The translations under genes and the position numbers were made by a program. The notes below the pieces were generated by a model that worked only from the letters and a program-made list of their open reading frames with translations, was not told the DNA's origin and made no database searches. 25,465 nucleotides of DNA, from NCBI GenBank assembly GCA_002343715.1, contig DDSA01000083.1, positions 524 to 25,988 on the forward strand. Reading direction: 5' to 3'. This document shows positions 1 through 7,563 of the stretch, piece by piece; within the stretch, counting starts at the first letter, position 1, and every line of letters starts with the position of its first letter. Source of the stretch: Phycisphaerales bacterium UBA2402 (GTDB lineage Bacteria; Planctomycetota; Phycisphaerae; Phycisphaerales; UBA1924).

Positions 1-957
1 CGAGTACGGCTCGCCGGAGTGGTACGGCGGCGCGTGGAACCCCAGGTTTGTCGCGGTCGCCCCTGTCTGGATCGGGATGGAGAACGATGCACCGCTGCGG
101 TGCGAGTTGAGATTGAACACGGCGTATTCGTACTGCCAGGTGCCGTCGCCACGATTGCTCACCTTGCCCGCGGCGATGAACCGCCCCTCGTTGGGCAGGT
201 CAACCGCGGTGATGGCGACGGTCGGATCGGGTGTGTTCACACCCCGCCCGTAGTCACGCCACGCGTAAATGGCGGGGAACGTGGCCCGGGTCGCGTCGGC
301 AACTGTCCAGTTGTACGTCGGGTTGGTGCCCGTGTTGGCGACAGTGCAGCGACGGTACGAGGCGTTATTGAGCGCATCGGAGGGATCCTCCTCGAGGCAT
401 ACATAGACACCCTCGGCAAAGTACATCGCCCCGGTGAGGGTTGAAGCCATGTCGGCCTGCTGCACCTGCACCCGCCGCCAGATGGCATCCCCCGAGCCGG
501 TCGGGATCGCGTTGAACGTGCGGTCGTAGGCGTTGATCCCAGAGCGCGGCCCGAGAGCGCCCTGCCCGCCGTTGAAGCCGGCACCATAGACATCGCGGCA
601 CCCCGGCCTCAGCCCGAACCCCTGAGAACTGCACGTGCCGCACCCCGGCCCGTTGGCGACACAGCAGGCGTGCTTGCAATGACCGATACCGATCTGCATC
701 AGGCGACCGTTGTGCAAGCGGTAGGCGCTCATGGCCACGGCGGGCGTGCCACGGTTGATCCACGAGAGGGACGTGCCGCCGATATTGCAGGTGCCGGTTC
801 CCCAGGCATAGGCATAGATGGATCCGACTGGCCCGTAGCGGATCGTATCTGTCACTTCACCGTACGTGATATCGGGGCCCGCGGCCAAACAGGGAGCTGC
901 CATCGCGGCGAGCAGCGCGGCGGCGTACGAAGAACAGCGTGAGTGAACAAACGGCAT
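1..957 (-). CDS. Secreted protein of unknown function, C-terminus outside the window
   Basis: The minus-strand frame is open from an ATG at 957 to the left edge (319 codons, no stop seen), so the gene is truncated by the window. Residues 1 to about 26 form a signal peptide: a short basic start, an Ala/Leu-rich core and a likely cut after C-L-A-A. A GGAG lies about 8 bases before the ATG. The mature part is rich in Gly, Tyr, Asn and Cys, with a cysteine cluster near residues 94-121 followed by a D-V-Y-G-A-G-F-N-G and L-G-P-R-S stretch. I recognise this pattern from large families of exported proteins in planctomycetes, where cell-surface or extracellular location is usual and no activity is known; that is recollection. 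The missing C-terminus could hold a dockerin-like or PEP-CTERM anchor. Product unknown, gene reality fairly sure. Confidence 0.85.
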   Translation of the reverse strand, partial: MPFVHSRCSSYAAALLAAMAAPCLAAGPDITYGEVTDTIRYGPVGSIYAYAWGTGTCNIGGTSLSWINRGTPAVAMSAYRLHNGRLMQIGIGHCKHACCVANGPGCGTCSSQGFGLRPGCRDVYGAGFNGGQGALGPRSGINAYDRTFNAIPTGSGDAIWRRVQVQQADMASTLTGAMYFAEGVYVCLEEDPSDALNNASYRRCTVANTGTNPTYNWTVADATRATFPAIYAWRDYGRGVNTPDPTVAITAVDLPNEGRFIAAGKVSNRGDGTWQYEYAVFNLNSHRSGASFSIPIQTGATATNLGFHAPPYHSGEPYS

Positions 958-1083
958 GGGGTACTCCAGGGGTTGACACGTGCGTGATCGACCAAGGAAA
1001 CGGGGAAGTGAGACGTCAATACTCGCCCCACGAGCATCGACGGGAGAACCCCGCCGGATCTGCGTTCGCAATCGAGCGAGTTC

Positions 1084-1112
1084 AGTATAACGCATCCGCT
1101 CCGGGCGTGCAA
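1084..1112 (-). promoter_or_regulatory. Sigma-70-like promoter for the secreted protein
   Basis: On the minus strand TTGCAC (1107-1112) and TATACT (1084-1089) are 17 bases apart. The -10 box matches the consensus at five of six positions and the -35 box at three. Transcription would begin near 1077, giving a leader of about 120 bases before the ATG at 957. Confidence 0.5.
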
Positions 1113-1176
1113 TACAAATCGGGGCCCAGTTGAAAGTCCCGGTGGTGCGCGGATCGATCAGCGATTGGTTCGGTCG

Positions 1177-1647
1177 TTACTTTGTCGTGTCCGGAATCTT
1201 CAGTCTTCCCGAACCCTGGAATGGCGCCGAGAGTTCGGAGTACTCCTCATCGAGCAGGGTCTGGGTGATCGCCCCGGCCACGACGTACTTGACCTCGCCC
1301 GATACCTCGTACTCAACCTCGCCCGCGATGACCCCCGGCCCGGCCGCGAACGAGGCGGGGAACGTGAATCGTTGCCTTCCGAATCGGCGGATTGTGGCTT
1401 CCGGAGATCGCGTGCCCGCGAAGACACGGTCGCCGGCGATGGAGACGGTGTAATCCACCTTGCGCAATGGCAGCGCGGCTTCGTTGGGATTGTCGGCCTC
1501 GATGAGAAACTCGATCACCACGCCTTGTTCGGTACGGTCGGCCACGCGGGCTTCGAGCACGGAAATGGTCGGCGGCTGGGTGGAAGTACAACCCCACAGC
1601 CCTCCGGCAACAAGCACGGCGATCGAGATTCTGGTGTGGCGGTTCAT
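1177..1647 (-). CDS. Lipoprotein with LEA type 2 (WHy-like) domain
   Basis: This encodes a 156-residue protein. The start at 1647 is chosen because it places a lipoprotein signal at the N-terminus: basic M-N-R-H-T-R, a hydrophobic core, and the lipobox L-W-G-C with Cys20 as the lipidation site. Reading further upstream would destroy the signal. The mature part contains E-A-D-N-P-N-E-A-A-L-P-L-R followed by alternating beta-strand-like segments, typical of the LEA type 2 or WHy fold, in which D-N-P-N is the conserved turn. Bacterial members are usually envelope lipoproteins with no defined substrate. The gene begins 49 bases after rpiB on the same strand and may be the last gene of that operon. 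Location is well supported, function is not known. Confidence 0.8.
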   Translation of the reverse strand: MNRHTRISIAVLVAGGLWGCTSTQPPTISVLEARVADRTEQGVVIEFLIEADNPNEAALPLRKVDYTVSIAGDRVFAGTRSPEATIRRFGRQRFTFPASFAAGPGVIAGEVEYEVSGEVKYVVAGAITQTLLDEEYSELSAPFQGSGRLKIPDTTK

Positions 1648-1696
1648 GCGTTGGACGAACTCGACTGTATCGATAACGGGCGTACTCCGAAACAAC

Positions 1697-2161
1697 TTAT
1701 TCCGTGATCGTGGCCGGGTCCTTCCCCTGCTCCATGGCCTGGATCTTGTGGATGCGGCGGCCGTGACGTCCGCCCTCGAAGGGCGTGGCGATCCACACCT
1801 CCGCGATTTTCTCGATAAGCCGCTGGCCGAGCAGATCGCCCGAGAGGCACAGCACGTTGGCGTCGTTGTGGCTGCGGGAGAGTTGCGCGGTGAGTTCATC
1901 GTGGCAGACCGCGGCCCGGACACCCCTGACCTTGTTGGCCGCGATGGACATGCCGATGCCCGTGCCGCAGATCAAAATGCCCAGATCGGCTTTGCCGCTG
2001 CCGACCAACTGACCGACCTGATAGGCACGGTCCGGGTAATCGCACGGGCCGCCCGAACAATCGCCGACAACCTCCGCTTCATGCCCCTCGCGACGGAGTT
2101 TTTCGTGCAACTGACGGATCGAGGCCGCACCACGATGATCCGCGCTCAGGACTATCTGCAT
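1697..2161 (-). CDS. rpiB: Ribose-5-phosphate isomerase B
   Basis: RpiB interconverts ribose 5-phosphate and ribulose 5-phosphate in the cytoplasmic pentose phosphate pathway. The 154-residue product has the family's normal length. Visible signatures are S-A-D-H-R-G at 6-11, the C-G-T-G-I-G-M-S loop with catalytic Cys65 and Thr67, A-N-K-V-R-G at 75-80, and S-R-S-H-N-D-A-N-V-L with His98. The ATG at 2161 has GGAG 8 bases upstream. The gene begins 35 bases after the end of the YrdC/phosphatase fusion, so the two are probably co-transcribed. Some RpiB-family members act on allose or galactose phosphates, and the sequence alone does not exclude this, but the Cys and His layout fits the ribose enzyme. 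Confidence 0.95.
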   Translation of the reverse strand: MQIVLSADHRGAASIRQLHEKLRREGHEAEVVGDCSGGPCDYPDRAYQVGQLVGSGKADLGILICGTGIGMSIAANKVRGVRAAVCHDELTAQLSRSHNDANVLCLSGDLLGQRLIEKIAEVWIATPFEGGRHGRRIHKIQAMEQGKDPATITE

Positions 2162-2196
2162 CTCAGGAACTCCGGTAGGAAACTCAAAGAATCGTC

Positions 2197-3336
2197 TCAG
2201 GCCGTGCCGCCGGGTGGAAGTGCGCCGATGTCGATCAGTCGGCGTTCGATCATGGTACGGAGGCGCAGAGCCGTGTCGCGGTACTCCTCGACCGGCCCCC
2301 CGATCGGGTCGGGAACATCGCCGCCTTCCGGGTCGAGCAGCATCGCCTTGCCGGCCCCGCCCACAGCCTCGACCGCTCGCAGATGCGAGCGTGTCATCGT
2401 AAAAACGTGCTCCGCGCTGTCGATCAGTGCACGATCCGCGTTGCGGCTGCGATGGCGGCCCGGATCGATCCCCATCCCTACGAGAGCCTCGCGTGCCTCG
2501 GGAGTCATGGGCGCGCCGTCCGCGGCGGTAACACCCGCCGAGATCACGCGCGTCGAGGCGTCGCCCGCGCGGGAAAGAAGATCCCGCGCGATGGCCTCGG
2601 CCATCGGGCTGCGGCATGTGTTTCCGGTGCAGACAAAGAGCAGGGTTCGTTCCATCTTTTTCCTGATGTACCGTTCTTCGTACGCCCCTGCCGATGCAAC
2701 CGTATACCCGCCGAGTGCATGAAGTCGAATCGTGGTGGACGGGAGCCCGAACCGCGTCGGCCCATCATCAAGAATGTGCGCAATGCCCAGGACGCTTGCC
2801 CGTTCAGCGATGCCATCGGGCAAGTCCCGCCCCGCACCCAGCCCCAGCACGCTCAGCCGCTCCAGAATCACGGGAACTCCCGATGATGCGATCACGCCGC
2901 TCGTTACCGCGTGATCGGGAACCCGCACGGAGAACGATCCGTCCGCGGTATCGAGGACGCCCGGCACAACCCCCAGACGGCGCGAAGCCGTGACACCCAT
3001 TCCTTCGATTTCGAAGCGAACCGGCCCCGGCGCGAGTCGGACGAACGCTCGGGTGTGGTCGGCACGAAGTCCGGGCGCCGCGGCGAGCACCGCGGCTACA
3101 TCGGGCGCGTGCCAGGTCATCGCCGGGAACACGGCCGGCGCACCGCTGTACACCGTGATAAGGTCGCGCAGCATCGACACGGCCTGCTCACTCTGGGCCG
3201 ACACGGCCACGCCGTAGAGTGTTTCGGTGGGGAGAATCACGAGCCGCCCATTGCGCAGCGCCGACGCGGCGGCTCCGACCGCTTGCCGAGAGATGGGAGA
3301 CCGGGTGACGACCACGCGTGAGCGTACGAACTTCAA
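2197..3336 (-). CDS. Fusion of degenerate YrdC/Sua5-like domain with YwlE-like arginine phosphatase
   Basis: This encodes a 379-residue two-domain protein. Residues 20-220 resemble the YrdC/Sua5 fold, which in TsaC makes threonylcarbamoyl-AMP for tRNA t6A: L-P-T-E-T-L-Y-G-V at 35-43, S-V-R-V-P-D-H at 136-142 and D-G-P-T-R-F-G-L-P-S-T at 191-201. The usual K-x-R-P and A-P-S-A-N motifs are not recognisable. Residues 228-372 are a low-molecular-weight phosphatase: the P-loop C236-T-G-N-T-C-R242 and the acid D-P at 343-344 followed by G-G. Thr240 sits where B. subtilis YwlE has Thr11, the residue that favours phosphoarginine over phosphotyrosine, so a protein-arginine phosphatase is the best guess. 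The start is uncertain: no ATG exists before the first domain, TTG at 3336 gives the longest frame, GTG at 3315 is an alternative. The operon continues into rpiB. Confidence 0.85.
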   Translation of the reverse strand: MKFVRSRVVVTRSPISRQAVGAAASALRNGRLVILPTETLYGVAVSAQSEQAVSMLRDLITVYSGAPAVFPAMTWHAPDVAAVLAAAPGLRADHTRAFVRLAPGPVRFEIEGMGVTASRRLGVVPGVLDTADGSFSVRVPDHAVTSGVIASSGVPVILERLSVLGLGAGRDLPDGIAERASVLGIAHILDDGPTRFGLPSTTIRLHALGGYTVASAGAYEERYIRKKMERTLLFVCTGNTCRSPMAEAIARDLLSRAGDASTRVISAGVTAADGAPMTPEAREALVGMGIDPGRHRSRNADRALIDSAEHVFTMTRSHLRAVEAVGGAGKAMLLDPEGGDVPDPIGGPVEEYRDTALRLRTMIERRLIDIGALPPGGTA

Positions 3337-3377
3337 ACGGCGCGAGCACGGGGTGCGGATATCATGACCCCGCCCGC

Positions 3378-5015
3378 ATGACTCATCCCGCCACGCCCCT
3401 CACCTCCACGACCGAAGTCCCTCCCACGCCGCCGATCCCGGATGTGCGTTTCGGCCTGGGTGCAAAGGTGGGCCTGCTGGCGGTGGCGTGCGTCGCGGGA
3501 GCGACCTTCATCCTCGCGTTCGTGTCGTACCGATGGCAGATGGCGGCATATCTGCGAGGCGTGGACGCGAAACTCCTGGCGGTGGCTACCGCCTTGCCCG
3601 AGATGATCGGAGATCAGTACGAAGGCCGTGCGGCAGCGGGAAATGTCTCCTCGGACGAGTACAACACGCTGACCCGACGCTTGTCCGAGTTCGCGCAATC
3701 GACGGGCGTCTATTACCTGTATTCGTACATCGAACGGGACGGGCGTCTGCTGAGCACCGCGACCAGCGCTTCGCCGGAGGAACTCCGCGACGGTTCTTGG
3801 ACACCTTACCTGGAAGCGTACAAGGAACCGCCGCCGGAGATCGCCGCCGCCTTGTCCAACGGACGCATCACCTACGCCTCGTACACCGACGAGTACGGGT
3901 CGTTCCGATCCGCGTTCCTGCCCATCATCAAAGGCGAGCAACCGTACGTCGTGGGGGCGGATATCCGGATGGATGAAATCCTCTCCGCGACGCGGGCCGC
4001 GTTGGTGCGGATGTTGCTGCTGGGTTTGGTCGTGGCGGCGGGATTCGGTCTGCTGGGGGTATACCTGGGCAACCGCATCGCCCGGCCGATCCGGAGCCTG
4101 ACCGAGCACGTCCGCACCTTTGCCGATGACGACTTCGGCAACGACGACGAGGCCGAAGCGGCCATCGCCCGGATCGCGGCTCGGGAGTCGAACGAGACAG
4201 GCAAGTTGGCCAGAACGATGCTGGTGATGCAGCAGCACCTGAGACAGCATATCGAACGAGTTGTACGTCTGTCCGCGGAAAGACAGAACATCCTGAGCCA
4301 ACTCCAGATCGCGCGCGAGGTGCAGGAGAGCCTCCTGCCCCGAGTCCCGCCCGAACTACCGGGGTTTGAGGTCTTCGGTTGGAGTCGCCCCGCGGAGCAC
4401 GCGGGGGGCGATTTCTACGACTGGTTCATCACTCCGGCGGGACGGCTGATCGTCACCATCGCCGATGTCGCCGGACACGGTGTGGGGCCGGCGATCATGG
4501 CGGCGGTCTGCCGCGCTTATGCCCGGGCAACGCTGCGCGACGATGAGGACCTGGGCACGGTCATCGGTCGCATCAACAGGCTCCTGGCCGGCGATGTGGG
4601 CGATTCTCGATTCGTGACGTACTTTGCCTGTGTGCTCGACCCTTCGACGCGGGATCTGGTGGCGCTCTCCGCGGGGCACGGGCCGGTGCTTCTGTACCGA
4701 GCCGGGGGCGACATCGAGACGGCGGAAGTTCACGGGGTGCCGCTGGGCATCGTCGATGACTTTGTCTTCGACCCCGGATCCCGCATCGCGCTGCGAAGCG
4801 GCGATGTGCTGCTCATGTGCTCCGACGGGTTCTGGGAGTATTTCAATCCAGAGGACGAGCAGTACGGCGAAAAGCGGCTGAAGGCGGCGCTCGCCGCGGC
4901 CCACGACCTGCCCGCCGAGAAGATCATCGAGCACATCCGCGAGGATGTCGCCGCTTTCGCGCGGGGAGCGCCGCAGGGTGACGACATGACCGCCGTGGTG
5001 ATCCGCGTGCTGTAA
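3378..5015 (+). CDS. Membrane sensor with HAMP region and SpoIIE/RsbU-type PP2C serine phosphatase
   Basis: This 545-residue protein should sense an outer signal and dephosphorylate a Ser/Thr phosphoprotein, classically an anti-sigma-factor antagonist. TM1 is about 29-50, an extracytoplasmic sensor domain 51-209, TM2 210-230, a HAMP-like linker 231-297, a short helical connector around 300-320 that includes A-R-E-V-Q-E-S-L-L-P, and the phosphatase domain from about 328 to the end. Metal-binding motifs are intact: G-G-D-F-Y-D at 343-348, D-V-A-G-H-G at 363-368, S-D-G-F-W-E at 482-487 and G-D-D-M-T at 534-538. The ATG at 3378 is preferred over an in-frame GTG at 3318, which would add 20 poorly structured residues and overlap the divergent gene. 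No STAS-domain or anti-sigma kinase gene lies nearby, so its target is unknown. Confidence 0.92.
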   Translation: MTHPATPLTSTTEVPPTPPIPDVRFGLGAKVGLLAVACVAGATFILAFVSYRWQMAAYLRGVDAKLLAVATALPEMIGDQYEGRAAAGNVSSDEYNTLTRRLSEFAQSTGVYYLYSYIERDGRLLSTATSASPEELRDGSWTPYLEAYKEPPPEIAAALSNGRITYASYTDEYGSFRSAFLPIIKGEQPYVVGADIRMDEILSATRAALVRMLLLGLVVAAGFGLLGVYLGNRIARPIRSLTEHVRTFADDDFGNDDEAEAAIARIAARESNETGKLARTMLVMQQHLRQHIERVVRLSAERQNILSQLQIAREVQESLLPRVPPELPGFEVFGWSRPAEHAGGDFYDWFITPAGRLIVTIADVAGHGVGPAIMAAVCRAYARATLRDDEDLGTVIGRINRLLAGDVGDSRFVTYFACVLDPSTRDLVALSAGHGPVLLYRAGGDIETAEVHGVPLGIVDDFVFDPGSRIALRSGDVLLMCSDGFWEYFNPEDEQYGEKRLKAALAAAHDLPAEKIIEHIREDVAAFARGAPQGDDMTAVVIRVL

Positions 5016-5171
5016 GTCTCCGTATTAGCGGAACGTCCACACGGGCCTCCAACGTTCAGACTCACGATTCCGACTTCGCACAATCCCAATGAACTCAGTT
5101 CTCCCTTCCACCGAGGCGGTGTAAGTACGGGGAGCAGGATGCATCCGCCCAGTGAACAGCACTCCGCATGA

Positions 5172-5468
5172 TTATCTGAGTTGCCACGCCCGCATGATCG
5201 AAGCGACAAGCATCAATACCCCGCAGAGAAGCCCGAGCCACTTCAAGACCGACCCAAGCCCCTGTGCCAGCCCGACCAGGGCCATCATGACTCTGAGCGC
5301 AAAGACCTCATTGGGCGATGTATTGTTCAGGCCGCGCGCCTTGAAATAGCCCCACACCCAGCCCCGGGGCTCCTGCGGCAGACGCTTGGTGACCACGAGG
5401 TTGAAGACCGCGACCGTCACCCCAAGGAAGTCTGTCCCCAACAGAACTTGCCAGATGGTCCACAGCAT
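5172..5468 (-). CDS. Small membrane protein of unknown function
   Basis: This encodes 98 residues with two strongly hydrophobic segments, roughly 5-28 and 60-90, separated by a polar region rich in Arg, Pro and Trp (K-R-L-P-Q-E-P-R-G-W). The sharp alternation of hydrophobic and charged stretches is what a real membrane protein looks like and is absent in the overlapping frames, so I accept it as a gene. A GGGAAG lies upstream of the ATG as a weak ribosome binding site. I do not recognise a family. It lies alone between the convergent phosphatase gene and a tRNA, with no clear operon partner. Confidence 0.55.
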   Translation of the reverse strand: MLWTIWQVLLGTDFLGVTVAVFNLVVTKRLPQEPRGWVWGYFKARGLNNTSPNEVFALRVMMALVGLAQGLGSVLKWLGLLCGVLMLVASIMRAWQLR

Positions 5469-5555
5469 CCGGACACTTCCCGAGTGGTATCGACTTGCGC
5501 AAAGCCCCTGCGCTAACGCACCACACCGGGATTTCGTGAGGCTCGTCAGTCCGAA

Positions 5556-5627
5556 AGCGGGCGAAGGGATTCGAACCCTCGACGTACAGCTTGGAAGGCT
5601 GTCACTCTACCACTGAGTTACGCCCGC
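5556..5627 (-). tRNA. tRNA-Gly (anticodon TCC)
   Basis: The minus strand folds into a full cloverleaf of 72 bases. The acceptor is GCGGGCG paired with CGCCCGC, the D stem is ACTC/GAGT, the anticodon stem is ACAGC/GCTGT enclosing CTTCCAA with anticodon TCC, and the T arm is GAGGG-TTCGAAT-CCCTT. The discriminator is U, as usual for bacterial glycine tRNAs. CCA is not encoded. Confidence 0.97.
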
Positions 5628-5644
5628 GTGGGAAGTACTTTATG

Positions 5645-5660
5645 CCGCCCGAGTCGGCGG
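5645..5660 (-). terminator. Possible hairpin after the RluA-methyltransferase gene
   Basis: CCGCC (5656-5660 read on the minus strand) pairs with GGCGG (5645-5649) around a six-base loop, 50 bases after the stop of the fusion gene and just before the tRNA. No U-tract follows, so termination is uncertain. Confidence 0.25.
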
Positions 5661-5709
5661 GATGCGGTCAGGTGTCGATCCGCCGCGTCACCGGAAGCAC
5701 ACCGGAGGC

Positions 5710-7461
5710 TTATCCGGGCTTGGGCACGCGGACGGCCTTGATCGCGATGAACATGGGAATCTCACGCCGGGCGCGGTTTTCTTCGGCGGCGCGGGGGCCG
5801 GGTTCGCTGGCGCGCTGGCTGGCCCACTCCTCGATCGCGCTCACCAGCAGCCCCGCGCCGGCGCAGGCCCGCACATAATGTTCGATCGGTCGGTGATAGG
5901 TCACGGTGGTGATCGGCTTCGCACCCTTCGCCACAGCGCCGGGGTTCATCACGATCTCCCGCTGACCCGATGAGAGGTATCCGTCGATGCGGCGATACTG
6001 CTTCGCGGCGGATGGTTCGCGGGATCGCGCCGACCCTCCGCCCGCGCGACCCCGCCCCGGCCGGGCGGGTTGGCGCTCGTTCCCGGGTGGCATCTCCCAC
6101 CCCCATGACGTCTGCCCCGGGGATCTGAAGGCCGGGTGGAGCATGACGGCGACAAAGACGCCGTAGGGAACGAGACGGGCGGCGATTCCCGCGACCACGC
6201 TGGAGACGGGATCCATGTTCATGAGCGCCATGACACAGCAGCCAGCGTCGAACTTCTCCATCCCGAGGTCGGCGTTGGCAAGGCTTCGTGCATCGGCGAC
6301 GAGGAACACACCATCCCCGCCTGCAACTCCTGCCTTTGCCGCGGCGATGAGTTTCGGAGACGAATCCACTCCTACGACACGAGCGCCCGCGGCGGAGAGG
6401 CGGCGGGCGAGAAGCCCCTGCCCGCACGCGACATCCAGCACGCGAAGACCGGGACGCACATCGAGCAGTCGGATCGTGCCGGGGATGATGACCCGCTCGT
6501 GATGGTCGCTGCCCCGGTCTTCGATCAGTCCGGAATACCACTCGGCCACATGGTCCCAGGAAACGGAGGATTCGCCCTTTTCGGGGCGGACCCTTCGATC
6601 TTCCTGCTCCTCACGCTCGGGACGTCTCTCGGTTCGTTCGGCGCGTCGGTCGCGGGGCGCTGGTGTGGCGATGGGCGCGGCATCGATCGGCGGGATGGGC
6701 GCATCGGTCGGTTTCCTGCCCACGAGTTTGAAGAACGAAGCGGGAATCTGGCTTCGGAACCGGAGCGATTCGCCGGTCGTCGGGTGCGAAAAGCCGAGTT
6801 CCGTCGCGTGAAGGCAGAGTCGTTCCAAGGGGTCGCTGACAGCGCCGTACCGCCGATCGCCCACGATGGGGTGCCCGAGGTCTTTCATGTGGACGCGGAT
6901 CTGGTTCTTCCGACCCGTCTCCAGACGGACGTGCATCATGCTTCGACCGAACGCCGCGACAGCCACGCGGTAGTGGGTCACGGCGTGCTTGGCGTCCGGT
7001 TCGCCCTCGGCGCGTGGCCCGGAAGGACGAGGAATCGAACGCACGATGCCCTCGTCCGGCTCGATGAGGAAGGACTGAATCGTGCCGGATGTGGGCGAAG
7101 TCGGGTGAACACTCGCCGCGGCGTTCGCCAGCGATGGCTTGCCGACTTCACCTTCGACCACGGCAACGTAGATGCGTTGGGCTCGTTTGGCGCGGAACTG
7201 CTCTTTGAGCGATTCAAACGCTTTCTCGGTCTTGGCGAAAACTAATAAGCCGGAGGCTTCTTTGTCAAGCCGGTGAATGATCCAGGTCTGGGTGCCGCGG
7301 CGTTTGACTTTGTTGCGGATGTGGATTTTGACTTCACGGAAGACCGAATCTGCATCATCGCCCGGCACACCGGCGGTCAGCAGGCCCGGCGGCTTGTCGA
7401 CGACGAGAATATCACGGTCTTCGTGGACGATCTGAATGGCACCGGGAAGAAAATCTGGCAT
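5710..7461 (-). CDS. RluA-family pseudouridine synthase fused to a class I SAM methyltransferase
   Basis: This encodes 583 residues. Residues 1-250 are an RluA-type synthase, converting uridine to pseudouridine in rRNA or tRNA: V-V-D-K-P-P-G at 20-26, H-R-L-D-K-E-A-S-G at 63-71 with catalytic Asp66, and R-L-E-T-G-R-K-N-Q-I-R-V-H at 179-191. No S4 domain precedes it. Residues 251-298 are a Pro-, Arg- and Glu-rich linker. Residues 299-583 are a Rossmann methyltransferase with motif I V-L-D-V-A-C-G-Q-G at 341-349 and G-V-D-S at 364-367. An Arg/Gly-rich insert lies near 460-487. The ATG at 7461 is chosen because the synthase fold begins there; the frame is open further upstream but would run through the divergent gene. 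The second substrate is unknown; an RNA base near the pseudouridine is an inference. Confidence 0.9.
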   Translation of the reverse strand: MPDFLPGAIQIVHEDRDILVVDKPPGLLTAGVPGDDADSVFREVKIHIRNKVKRRGTQTWIIHRLDKEASGLLVFAKTEKAFESLKEQFRAKRAQRIYVAVVEGEVGKPSLANAAASVHPTSPTSGTIQSFLIEPDEGIVRSIPRPSGPRAEGEPDAKHAVTHYRVAVAAFGRSMMHVRLETGRKNQIRVHMKDLGHPIVGDRRYGAVSDPLERLCLHATELGFSHPTTGESLRFRSQIPASFFKLVGRKPTDAPIPPIDAAPIATPAPRDRRAERTERRPEREEQEDRRVRPEKGESSVSWDHVAEWYSGLIEDRGSDHHERVIIPGTIRLLDVRPGLRVLDVACGQGLLARRLSAAGARVVGVDSSPKLIAAAKAGVAGGDGVFLVADARSLANADLGMEKFDAGCCVMALMNMDPVSSVVAGIAARLVPYGVFVAVMLHPAFRSPGQTSWGWEMPPGNERQPARPGRGRAGGGSARSREPSAAKQYRRIDGYLSSGQREIVMNPGAVAKGAKPITTVTYHRPIEHYVRACAGAGLLVSAIEEWASQRASEPGPRAAEENRARREIPMFIAIKAVRVPKPG

Positions 7462-7563
7462 GATGGAGACCGGAGCGTAGGGGGACCTTGCCCGTGTACA
7501 GCGGTCACGACCAACGATGTGGCCGTTCGCTTTCAAGTCGCAGTTTGCTATCCTGTCCTGATC

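Noticed and set aside
1648..1923. Upstream extension of the LEA lipoprotein
   Set aside because: It would overlap rpiB out of frame and bury the lipoprotein signal peptide in the interior.
3318..3377. GTG start giving the SpoIIE-type phosphatase 20 more residues
   Set aside because: The extra part has no domain character and overlaps the start of the divergent fusion gene; ATG 3378 is a better start.
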